NCBI GenBank assembly: GCA_029555965.1
Contig: JAKQHY010000173.1
Coordinates: forward strand, 1-64,000
Length of the DNA: 64,000 bases
Direction of reading: 5' to 3'
Source of the DNA: Chloroflexota bacterium
Lineage (GTDB): Bacteria > Chloroflexota > Anaerolineae > B4-G1 > SLSP01
The translations under genes and the position numbers were made by a program. A model generated the notes under the pieces. It saw nothing but the letters and a program-made list of their open reading frames with translations, was not told the DNA's origin and made no database searches. Below, one piece after another: positions 30,948 to 39,139 of the stretch (position 1 is the stretch's first letter; the number at the start of each line of letters is the position of its first letter).

Positions 30948-31313
30948 ATGACACAGCGCGAATTTTTCAATACACGCCAGGACCCTTACTCTTCCGAGTT
31001 TGAGGAGGACCCAACCACCTTCCGGGGCAAGACGTCGGACATTTTCTCATTCGCCGCGCTCATCACCGGCCTGATCACCGTGTTTTTGTGCGTCACCGGA
31101 AGCATAGGGGCGTTTTGCCTGCCCTTCATCCCGGTAGGATTGGGGGCGGCCGCGTTGCTGATGGCACGTGACGCCGCAGACAAAGACCGCACGCAGATAT
31201 GGGCATGGATTGGGGTGGCCGCTGGCGCGCTTGTCCTGATCTTGACCGTCGTTTGCATCGTTGGTTTTATCGTCATGATTGCGCTGCTCGCGGCCGGCAC
31301 GTCAGGGTATTAG
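30948..31313 (+). CDS. Small membrane protein (DUF4190-like)
   Basis: 121 aa with two hydrophobic segments. Confidence 0.55.
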   Translation: MTQREFFNTRQDPYSSEFEEDPTTFRGKTSDIFSFAALITGLITVFLCVTGSIGAFCLPFIPVGLGAAALLMARDAADKDRTQIWAWIGVAAGALVLILTVVCIVGFIVMIALLAAGTSGY

Positions 31314-31332
31314 GATTTTGAAAAAGACAGCG

Positions 31333-32013
31333 ATGACGCGCATGGGCCGCGCTTCAGATGAAACGTGCGCGCCGGCGATGGCCGGCGCGCTGACGCAGGC
31401 CGGCGTGCTGGTGATTGCGGCGTACATTGCCGCGCAGATGCTGGCCGACGTCGGCAGCCTCAAGATCGCGTGGGTGGCCGGGTTCAGCGTGGACGGCGGC
31501 ACGTTTGTGTACCCGCTCACATTCACGCTGCGGGACATGGTGCATAAGCTGCTGGGGCGCAAGGCCGCGCGCACGTTGATTGTGGCAGCCGCGGTCATCA
31601 ATCTGCTCATGGCCGGCTACTTCCTGTTCCTCAGCGGCCTGACGCCCGACCCCACATGGACGTTGCCGGGCATCGCGTCGGCGCAGGAAGCCTTTGCCGC
31701 CGTCCTCAGCCCGGCATGGCGCATCGTGCTGGCAAGCATCGCCGCCGAAGTCGTCAGCGAGCTGCTGGATACGGAGATTTACCACCTGTGGGTCACGCGC
31801 GTGACGCGGCGGCAGCAATGGGCGCGGGTGTTGGTCAGCAACAGTGTCAGTGTGCCGGTGGACAGTCTGGTTTTCTGCTGGCTGGCGTTTGGCGGGATGC
31901 TGCCCGCCGCAGCCGTTTGGTCCATTTTCTGGGCCAATGTGCTGGTCAAAGGATTGACGACACTTATCAGTTTGCCTGGGATTTACCTGGTGCGAGAACA
32001 AGGGGATGTATGA
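31333..32013 (+). CDS. yhhQ: Queuosine precursor transporter (VUT family)
   Basis: FVYPLTFTLRDMVHKLLGRKAAR; SELLDTEIYHLW; tgt about 2 kb away. Confidence 0.85.
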   Translation: MTRMGRASDETCAPAMAGALTQAGVLVIAAYIAAQMLADVGSLKIAWVAGFSVDGGTFVYPLTFTLRDMVHKLLGRKAARTLIVAAAVINLLMAGYFLFLSGLTPDPTWTLPGIASAQEAFAAVLSPAWRIVLASIAAEVVSELLDTEIYHLWVTRVTRRQQWARVLVSNSVSVPVDSLVFCWLAFGGMLPAAAVWSIFWANVLVKGLTTLISLPGIYLVREQGDV

Positions 32014-33083
32014 AAGAATTAGAGAATCAAAAAGCAGTGAATCAGGAATCGAAGAATCAAGAATCGGTGAAAGCCGAGGCGCTGCCGGACTCAATGGCGG
32101 TGATTGACGCTTTCCTGGCGGGAGCAGGCGGCGAGGTCGTCACGGTAGGGGAAGAACCGGCGGATTGGCGGGATGCGCCGCTGCCGGAGGGCCACAAATC
32201 GGGCTTCGTGGCCGTCATTGGCCGCCCTAGCGTGGGCAAGTCCACCCTGGTCAACGCGCTGGTCGGGCAGAAGGTGTCCATCGTCTCGGCCAAATCGCAG
32301 ACGACCCGCACGCGCGTCTCCGCCATTCTCAACGCGCCAGAGTATCAACTGATCTTCATTGACACGCCGGGCATCCACAAGAAGACGCCGCATAAGCTCA
32401 ACCGGCTGATGGTGGAGCAAGCCGTGTCTGCCATCCCAGACGCGGATGTAATTTTGTTTGTGGTGGATGTCAGCCGGCTTCCCTATGAAGAGGATGAAAT
32501 GATTGCTACGCTGCTCCGCGAGAAGGCGGAAAAACGCCCGGTCTTCTTCGTGCTGAACAAAATGGATCGCCTGCCCATGCACCGAGCCAAGCAAAACGTC
32601 GAAAGCTACTGGGCCTTGCTCCCCACCTACACCGACTCCATTCCCGTGAGCGCGCTCAACGGGACCAACCTGCCGCTGCTGCACGATCACATTCTGGCTC
32701 AAATCCCGGAAGGCCCGCGCTATTATCCCGGCGACCAACTGACCGACCAGACAGAGCATCAAATTGCCGGCGAGCTGATCCGCGAAGCGCTGCTGCACCA
32801 CACCTACCAGGAGGTCCCCCATTCCCTGGCCGTCCTGGTAGAGGATTATGAAGAACGAGAGAACGGTGTGCTGTACCTGGCGGCTACCCTGTGGGTAGAA
32901 CGAGAATCGCAGAAACCAATCCTCATCGGCAAGGGGGGCGAACGTCTCAAGACCATCGGCTCGGCAGCCCGCCGCGAGCTGGAGCGTTTCATCGGCGGAA
33001 AAGTGTTTCTGGATTTATGGGTGAAGGTCAAGCCCAAGTGGCGAGATGAAGACGCGCGGCTGCGTGAATTGGGATTTAAATAA
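32010..33083 (+). CDS. era: GTPase Era with repeat-derived N-terminal extension
   Basis: GRPSVGKSTLVNALVG, DTPGIHK, NKMD, C-terminal KH region. Confidence 0.93.
   Translation: MKELENQKAVNQESKNQESVKAEALPDSMAVIDAFLAGAGGEVVTVGEEPADWRDAPLPEGHKSGFVAVIGRPSVGKSTLVNALVGQKVSIVSAKSQTTRTRVSAILNAPEYQLIFIDTPGIHKKTPHKLNRLMVEQAVSAIPDADVILFVVDVSRLPYEEDEMIATLLREKAEKRPVFFVLNKMDRLPMHRAKQNVESYWALLPTYTDSIPVSALNGTNLPLLHDHILAQIPEGPRYYPGDQLTDQTEHQIAGELIREALLHHTYQEVPHSLAVLVEDYEERENGVLYLAATLWVERESQKPILIGKGGERLKTIGSAARRELERFIGGKVFLDLWVKVKPKWRDEDARLRELGFK
32023..32070. repeat. Heptanucleotide GAATCAG-type array within the era N-terminus
   Basis: gagaatcaaaaagcagtgaatcaggaatcgaagaatcaagaatcggtg encodes ENQKAVNQESKNQESV. 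Confidence 0.75.
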
Positions 33084-33125
33084 AAATATTTTCGCGCGCG
33101 GCTCTACCGCGCGCGAAAATATTCA
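33083..33125. terminator. Bidirectional terminator-like hairpin between convergent era and map
   Basis: aaatattttcgcgcgcggctctaccgcgcgcgaaaatatt. Confidence 0.75.
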
Positions 33126-33131
33126 AAAAGA

Positions 33132-33989
33132 CTATGCAGTTAACACTTCCACGCCGTCAGCGGTGACGCGCACGGTATGCTCCCACTGCGCGGAGAGTTT
33201 GCCATCCGCCGTCACCGTTGTCCAGCCATCGTCAAGAACTCTGGCTTCGTAAGTGCCCACATTGATCATCGGCTCGATAGTGAAAACCATGTTGGGCGCC
33301 AGGTGCGCCCCCTGCCCGGGCTGACCGTAATGCGTCACGTCGGGCGGCTCATGGAACTTCAGCCCCGTCCCGTGACCCACAAATGCGCGTACCACCGAAT
33401 AGCCGTGCCCCTCGGCGTACTCCTGAATCGCGTGACCGATGTGGCCGATGGTGTTCCCCGGCTTCACCTGCGCAATGCCCAAATTGAGACACTCGCGGGT
33501 CACGTCCACCAGGCGGCGCGCCTCCGGGGGCACCTCGCCGATCAAAAACATCCGGCTGGTGTCGCCGTAATACCCATCCAAAATAGTGGTCACGTCCACG
33601 TTGAGGATGTCGCCCTCGCGCACAATGATGTCAGGAGAAGGGATTCCGTGGCAGATTTGCTCGTTGATGGAGGTACACGTGCTTTTAGGAAAGCCGCGAT
33701 AGTTTAGCGGCGCGGGCACGGCGCCGGCAGCCAGCGTCAAATCGTGCACCCACTGGTTAATCTGCTCGGTGCTGATGCCGGGGCGGATGTCCGGGGTGAT
33801 ACGGTCAAGGATGTCACGGGCCAATCGGCAACTTTTGCGAATGCCCTCGATTTGCGCTTCCGTCTTGATGACAATTTCACGCCGCGGCATCTTCGCTTCT
33901 TGCCGGTACAGACCGGCCAAATCGTCTAAAAAATTCCCTCGATGCGCCTTCTGGCGCTGAAACAGTTTACTGCGTGTTGTTTTGTTCAC
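33132..33989 (-). CDS. map: Methionine aminopeptidase, type I
   Basis: DILNVDVTTILDGYYGDTSRMF, GHGTGLKFHEPP. Confidence 0.93.
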   Translation of the reverse strand: MNKTTRSKLFQRQKAHRGNFLDDLAGLYRQEAKMPRREIVIKTEAQIEGIRKSCRLARDILDRITPDIRPGISTEQINQWVHDLTLAAGAVPAPLNYRGFPKSTCTSINEQICHGIPSPDIIVREGDILNVDVTTILDGYYGDTSRMFLIGEVPPEARRLVDVTRECLNLGIAQVKPGNTIGHIGHAIQEYAEGHGYSVVRAFVGHGTGLKFHEPPDVTHYGQPGQGAHLAPNMVFTIEPMINVGTYEARVLDDGWTTVTADGKLSAQWEHTVRVTADGVEVLTA

Positions 33990-34050
33990 GGAATAGTCCT
34001 CAATGACTCAGAAATAGGAAATGGGAAATGAGAAATGCGTAGAGCGTCCC

Positions 34051-35220
34051 TCAACTCTCGATTTGTGATTCTTGATCGTGTGCGGCTGCGCGCCGGCGCG
34101 CTTCCCAAAAAGCGGCGCGGTAAGCGGCAAAGACGCCTTCTAAAATCGCGGCGCGACATTCTTTGATAATCGTCAGCATCGTGTGCAGGTTGTGGATGCT
34201 TAAAAGGGTGGCCGCCAGCATTTCCTGGGCCACGATGAGATGGCGGACGTAGGCGCGGCTGAAGGTCTGGCAGGTGTAGCATGCACACGTCGGATCAATG
34301 GGCGCGGGGTCGTCGGCAAAGCGGGCGTTGCGCATGTTGAATTTGCTGGTACGCAGCAAGGCTTGCCCGTTGCGCGCGACGCGCGTCGGCAGCACGCAAT
34401 CGAAAATGTCCACCCCACGCGCCACGCCCTCAACCAGGTCTTCCGGCGTCCCAACGCCCATCAAATAGCGGGGTTTGTCCGCCGGCAGCGCGGGCAGCGT
34501 TGCATCGAGCGTGGCGTGCATTTCCGCCTTCGTCTCCCCCACCGACAGTCCGCCGATGGCGTAGCCGGGAAAATCCAGGGCGACCAAAAAGCGCGCGCTC
34601 TGCTCGCGCAAATCGGGGAAGATGCCGCCCTGTACGATGCCGAACAAGGCTTGATCGGGGCGGGTGTGGGCCGCTTTGCAGCGCTCCGCCCAGGCGTGCG
34701 TGCGCCGCAGCGCGCTGACGTTGTAGTCGTAATCCGTAGGCGGCGCGCACTCGTCCAACACCATCGCAATGTCGGCGCCCAGGTTCTCTTCAACGCGCAT
34801 CACCTGCTCCGGCGTGAAGCGGTGCCGCCGCCCGTCAATGTGCGAGCGGAACGTCACGCCGTCGTCGTCAATGGTGCGCAGCGAGGACTTCCCCGACGCC
34901 TCCCCTCGCGTCCCGGCCAGGCTGTAGACCTGAAAGCCGCCGGAATCGGTCAGCATCGGCCCATTCCAGCCCATAAAGCGGTGCAGGCCGCCCAGCGCCG
35001 CCACCCGCTCATCGCCGGGGCGCAGGTAGAGGTGGTAAGTGTTCGCCAGCACCAAAATCGCGCCCACTTCGTGCAATTGGCGCGGCGTCAGCGACTTGAC
35101 GGTGGCCTGCGTGCCGACCGGCGCGTAAATCGGCGTCGGCAGTGGGCCGTGCGCGGTGTGAAAGACGCCGGCGCGCGCGGCCCCATCGGTGGCGTGGAGT
35201 TCAAAAGTGAATAGGCTCAT
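34051..35220 (-). CDS. tgt: Queuine tRNA-ribosyltransferase
   Basis: MLTDSGGFQVYSLAG, GIVQGGIFPDLRE, YLMGVGTPEDLVEGV, C.C..C zinc site. Confidence 0.95.
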   Translation of the reverse strand: MSLFTFELHATDGAARAGVFHTAHGPLPTPIYAPVGTQATVKSLTPRQLHEVGAILVLANTYHLYLRPGDERVAALGGLHRFMGWNGPMLTDSGGFQVYSLAGTRGEASGKSSLRTIDDDGVTFRSHIDGRRHRFTPEQVMRVEENLGADIAMVLDECAPPTDYDYNVSALRRTHAWAERCKAAHTRPDQALFGIVQGGIFPDLREQSARFLVALDFPGYAIGGLSVGETKAEMHATLDATLPALPADKPRYLMGVGTPEDLVEGVARGVDIFDCVLPTRVARNGQALLRTSKFNMRNARFADDPAPIDPTCACYTCQTFSRAYVRHLIVAQEMLAATLLSIHNLHTMLTIIKECRAAILEGVFAAYRAAFWEARRRAAAHDQESQIES

Positions 35221-35358
35221 CGTAGCTTCGTCCAAATGCCTTGTATGATACCACAACCCTGGGGAGCGTCCAAATAGAGTTATTGACAGATTTGCAGTTG
35301 CTCCTTATGAGCGGCGTGGTATACTAAATTCGTTTGAATTTCAACCAGAGGAGGAAGT

Positions 35359-35607
35359 ATGGTAAACGCTGAGTTGTTGGAAATCCTGCGTTGCCCTTAT
35401 TGTGTCAGCGGTGAGACCCGCCGCAAGGATAAAGAAGACCCGGGGCGACTGGATCTGGTCCGTGAGGATAGCTGGTTAGTTTGTCAGGATTGCGGGCGGA
35501 AATACCCAATTCGAGAAGATATTCCGGTGATGCTAATCGAAACCGGGGAAAAGTGGAGACAAACGGCGGTAGATGCGCTGCCGGTTCCGCCGCCTGAAGA
35601 AAATTAA
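35359..35607 (+). CDS. Trm112/UPF0434-like small zinc protein
   Basis: LLEILRCPYC...LVCQDCGRKYPIREDIPVMLIE. Confidence 0.8.
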   Translation: MVNAELLEILRCPYCVSGETRRKDKEDPGRLDLVREDSWLVCQDCGRKYPIREDIPVMLIETGEKWRQTAVDALPVPPPEEN

Positions 35608-35846
35608 TGGCGCATACAAAGTTCCACAACATCGTCGTCACATTGAGCGCGGCGGGCGTTCTGTTCATCTTGTTAGGATTGGCTGCCCTGGCATTGCCGG
35701 CTACACAAGAGGGAGTGATCATCTTACAGCTAGATGGCGCCCATACTTTAAACTCTATGGACATAGTTGGGATGTTCGCCGTCGGGCTAGGGGTGGTCTT
35801 GACATGGTTGAGCGGAAAGTGTTGGACGCGGCAGTTGCGCGTCTGA
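35607..35846 (+). CDS. Small membrane protein
   Basis: 79 aa, two hydrophobic segments. Confidence 0.45.
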   Translation: MAHTKFHNIVVTLSAAGVLFILLGLAALALPATQEGVIILQLDGAHTLNSMDIVGMFAVGLGVVLTWLSGKCWTRQLRV

Positions 35847-36283
35847 CACCTGCGCCCGGCACGTATGCCTTAGAATTATATCTTTCCCAGCGCGCCGCAC
35901 TCCAAGTCGGCGCGCTGGGACTTTGGCAGTTCCCGGTCGGATTTTACATCTACGTGGGCAGCGCGTGGGGGCCTGGTGGCCTGGCCGCGCGCGTCGGGCG
36001 GCATTTGCGCGGCGCTGGCAAGCAGCGCTGGCATATTGACATCCTGCGTCCGTATGCTTCCCCCACAGCGATTTGGGCCACCCCCGGCCAGCGCTGCGAA
36101 TGCGATTGGGGCCACCTCTTGTTGCAATTACCCCAGGCCAGTGTGATCGTTCCCCGTTTTGGCGCATCGGATTGTCGCTGCGCCACCCACCTCATTTACG
36201 TAGGCGCGAAGTTACCGGAAAATTTCTCTTTGCCAGGCGCCTCGATACAAGTAGAGTTGAGGCCCCCCTATTTGACACCTTGA
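35804..36283 (+). CDS. DUF123/GIY-YIG-like nuclease domain protein
   Basis: GTYALELYLSQ...FPVGFYIYVGSAWGPGGLAARVGRHLR...WHIDIL; CECDWGH. Confidence 0.8.
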   Translation: MVERKVLDAAVARLTPAPGTYALELYLSQRAALQVGALGLWQFPVGFYIYVGSAWGPGGLAARVGRHLRGAGKQRWHIDILRPYASPTAIWATPGQRCECDWGHLLLQLPQASVIVPRFGASDCRCATHLIYVGAKLPENFSLPGASIQVELRPPYLTP

Positions 36284-36342
36284 TTTTGTTTGGTATATTG
36301 CGCCCTTGTATGGTTTAAATTAAAGAATCGAAAGGAACGGTA

Positions 36343-39033
36343 ATGAAAAACAAATTCTTTAGCATAGCATTCAGTGTAGTATTAGTCTTATCGGCCATTG
36401 GATCGCCCATAACCGCGCAAGAGCCTCCTCCCTCCAAAGAAAGCCTGGCGGTCACATCTTCCCCAATCTCTTTAGTGAATCAAATAGGCGGGGGAACCTA
36501 TAGTGTGGCGGTGCAAGGAAATTACGCTTATATGGGGGTGGGGACACGGCTCGTGGTCTTGGATATTACCAATCCTACTAACCCTATTGCTATTGGACAA
36601 ACAGAAGTCATATCAAGTCTGATCACCGACATAGAAATTTCAGGCAGTTATGCCTATGTTGCCGAGAGCCGACGAAGTGATTATTCTGGCGGGGGGCTGC
36701 GAGTCATTAATATTTCCGATCCGACCCAGCCCCATTCTATCGGCTTTTACGACACGCCGGGTGACGCGCTCAACTTAGCGGTATCGGGAAATTATGCCTA
36801 CATTGCGGATAACTACCAGGGATTGCGCGTTGTGGATATTTCCAATCCGTCTCTTCCTGTCGAAGTGACCACTGTGATGCCCAACACATCTGCCGGGAGC
36901 ACCACAGATGTCGTCATTGCTAACCAACGCGCTTATGTGGCAGAAAGCTACGACCATGGTCTGCACATTTTGGATATTTCCGATCCGACAAATCCCGTGA
37001 CTCTGGGACGCTACGCGGACCGTGCCGTCCATGGCGTCGCCGTCGCGGGCAATTACGCATATCTGGCCTGCACCGGTACACCCACAGGCGGGTTGAGCGT
37101 CGTCAACATTAGCAATCCAGCAACGCCTCAAGAGATCAGTTTCTACGAAGCCGAGGTCTATTCCAGTTGGGTGCAAGTGCAAGGGAATTACGTTTATCTC
37201 TCGACCCAGGAGCAAATAGGTTCACTATCCCCAAGAAACGCCTATGTGCATATTGTAAATATTGCCAACCCCGCGGCGCCCAAACAAGCGGGCCTCTTTT
37301 TCTTGCCCTACGAAGATTCTACCTTCACTTCAAGCAGAGCCTACCCATTCGCTCTGACGGCCAATCGGGTTTATTTCGCCGCCGGGATGAATGGATTAAG
37401 AATTATGGATGTCGCGGACCCGGCTACCCCGGTCACGGTCGGCGCGTACAATATCCCTACCCGTCCAGGAGCAATAGCGGCAGCAGAAAATTACCTCTAC
37501 CTCGCGGACGAACACTGGACAATTTATGCCAACAACCATGATGTTGGCGATCTACACATTATGGATATCGCCAATCCTACAGAACCCCATACCGTAGGAA
37601 TTTATGATACACAAGGTGTTATGGATAGCCTTGCTGTTTCTGGTCAGTACATCTTGGCTGGCAAATATTCCAGATTCGATGGGAGCACTTACGAAGCCAG
37701 CGAAGGTGGTATGCAAATTCTCAATATGGCCGATCCTACCCACCCTGTTGAAACCGGATTTTATGACAGCGAGCAAAGAACGGTCAATGCCATTGCCTGG
37801 CAAGGCAATTATGCCTATCTCAACGCCGGGGATGGGGGAATGGGGAAAACGCATTTTGTAGACATAGCGAATCCGCCCACCCCACACTATGCAGGAGAAT
37901 ATGTGGGAGAGTCTGGCTCTGTGGCGTATGACATAAACGTATCTGGGGATTACGCTTACCTAGTCAAAGAAAATCTGGATATCATCAATATTGCTACGCC
38001 ATCTACACCAACATATATCGGAAACTACGAGGTTAGGAACTCTCTCCATTCAGTAGCGGTATCTGGGAAGTATGCATATACTGGCGATAACCGGTTGCTG
38101 ATTATTGACATCACTAACCCCGCCAATCCTACGCTAACCGGTTCCTTAAGTGTAGGAAACAGTTCCAACCTGATCTATGACATCGTGATTGCTGATGGGT
38201 ATGCCTACCTGGCGGTGCAGGATTCAGGACTCCATGTCGTCAACATTGCCGATCCCCAAAACCCGGTCGAAGTGGCCCGCTACACCTTACCTGGCACACT
38301 TAACAGCGTTGCTGTTGCCGGCAACACCGTCTATGTCACCGCGGAGACGGCCGGAATTTACATCTTCTCGGTGACGCCGCCTTCCACAATCGCAGGGCAG
38401 GTGACGGATGCCAAAGGAACGCCAATTGTCGGTACGGTGATTTCCGCCAACAGCCTCTACACCGCCACCACCGATGCCAGCGGCGTCTATACCCTCACCA
38501 ACATCCCGGCGGGCAACTACATGCTCACGCCCTCCAAAGATGGCATCCTGTGGTGGGAACCGGCACAACGCAATATCACAGTGCCGCCAATCGCAACCGG
38601 TCAGAACTTTGTGGGTCATCATATTCGCAAGACTGTCGCCTCTACCGGGGAAAAAATTGTTCGCACAGGCGATATCCTCACCTATACGATTACCCTTGCC
38701 TACCCAGAACCGGCTACGGTGTCTTTGTTCGATCCCATCTCGCACTACACCGACTACATAACCGGATCATTGCAGGCCCCTGCCGGCGTCAGCTTTGATA
38801 TGCAAACGCACGCCGTTACTGGAACCCTATCCCTACCTGACAGCAATCCGGTCGAAATCGCCTTTGCGGTAGAAGTACAAGTGAGTGGCACCATTGGTTT
38901 CGCACCGGTGATCACCAATCGTGCCTGCTTGCGCTTGCCCGGACAAACCCTATCCGATTGCGAGTGGTCGAACACCGTCTCCAACCCCACTTACTTGTGG
39001 TTTACCTACCTTCCCTTTGTAACTCGTAAGTAG
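36343..39033 (+). CDS. Secreted LVIVD-repeat beta-propeller protein with carboxypeptidase-regulatory-like and DUF11-like C-terminal domains
   Basis: Signal peptide; repeated GNYAY..-G..V.DI.NP..P..; ends TYLPFVTRK. Confidence 0.85.
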   Translation: MKNKFFSIAFSVVLVLSAIGSPITAQEPPPSKESLAVTSSPISLVNQIGGGTYSVAVQGNYAYMGVGTRLVVLDITNPTNPIAIGQTEVISSLITDIEISGSYAYVAESRRSDYSGGGLRVINISDPTQPHSIGFYDTPGDALNLAVSGNYAYIADNYQGLRVVDISNPSLPVEVTTVMPNTSAGSTTDVVIANQRAYVAESYDHGLHILDISDPTNPVTLGRYADRAVHGVAVAGNYAYLACTGTPTGGLSVVNISNPATPQEISFYEAEVYSSWVQVQGNYVYLSTQEQIGSLSPRNAYVHIVNIANPAAPKQAGLFFLPYEDSTFTSSRAYPFALTANRVYFAAGMNGLRIMDVADPATPVTVGAYNIPTRPGAIAAAENYLYLADEHWTIYANNHDVGDLHIMDIANPTEPHTVGIYDTQGVMDSLAVSGQYILAGKYSRFDGSTYEASEGGMQILNMADPTHPVETGFYDSEQRTVNAIAWQGNYAYLNAGDGGMGKTHFVDIANPPTPHYAGEYVGESGSVAYDINVSGDYAYLVKENLDIINIATPSTPTYIGNYEVRNSLHSVAVSGKYAYTGDNRLLIIDITNPANPTLTGSLSVGNSSNLIYDIVIADGYAYLAVQDSGLHVVNIADPQNPVEVARYTLPGTLNSVAVAGNTVYVTAETAGIYIFSVTPPSTIAGQVTDAKGTPIVGTVISANSLYTATTDASGVYTLTNIPAGNYMLTPSKDGILWWEPAQRNITVPPIATGQNFVGHHIRKTVASTGEKIVRTGDILTYTITLAYPEPATVSLFDPISHYTDYITGSLQAPAGVSFDMQTHAVTGTLSLPDSNPVEIAFAVEVQVSGTIGFAPVITNRACLRLPGQTLSDCEWSNTVSNPTYLWFTYLPFVTRK

Positions 39034-39057
39034 ATTTAGCAAACAGCGCCAGCCATC

Positions 39058-39096
39058 ACAAGCTGAGGGACTTATTATTTGAGTCCCTCAGCTTGT
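39058..39096. terminator. Perfect 15-bp stem between the LVIVD gene and xdh (no U-run)
   Basis: acaagctgagggact-tattatttg-agtccctcagcttgt. Confidence 0.55.
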
Positions 39097-39139
39097 GCTA
39101 TAATGAAACCGACACACCTCAATACGAAGGGAGCCAATA

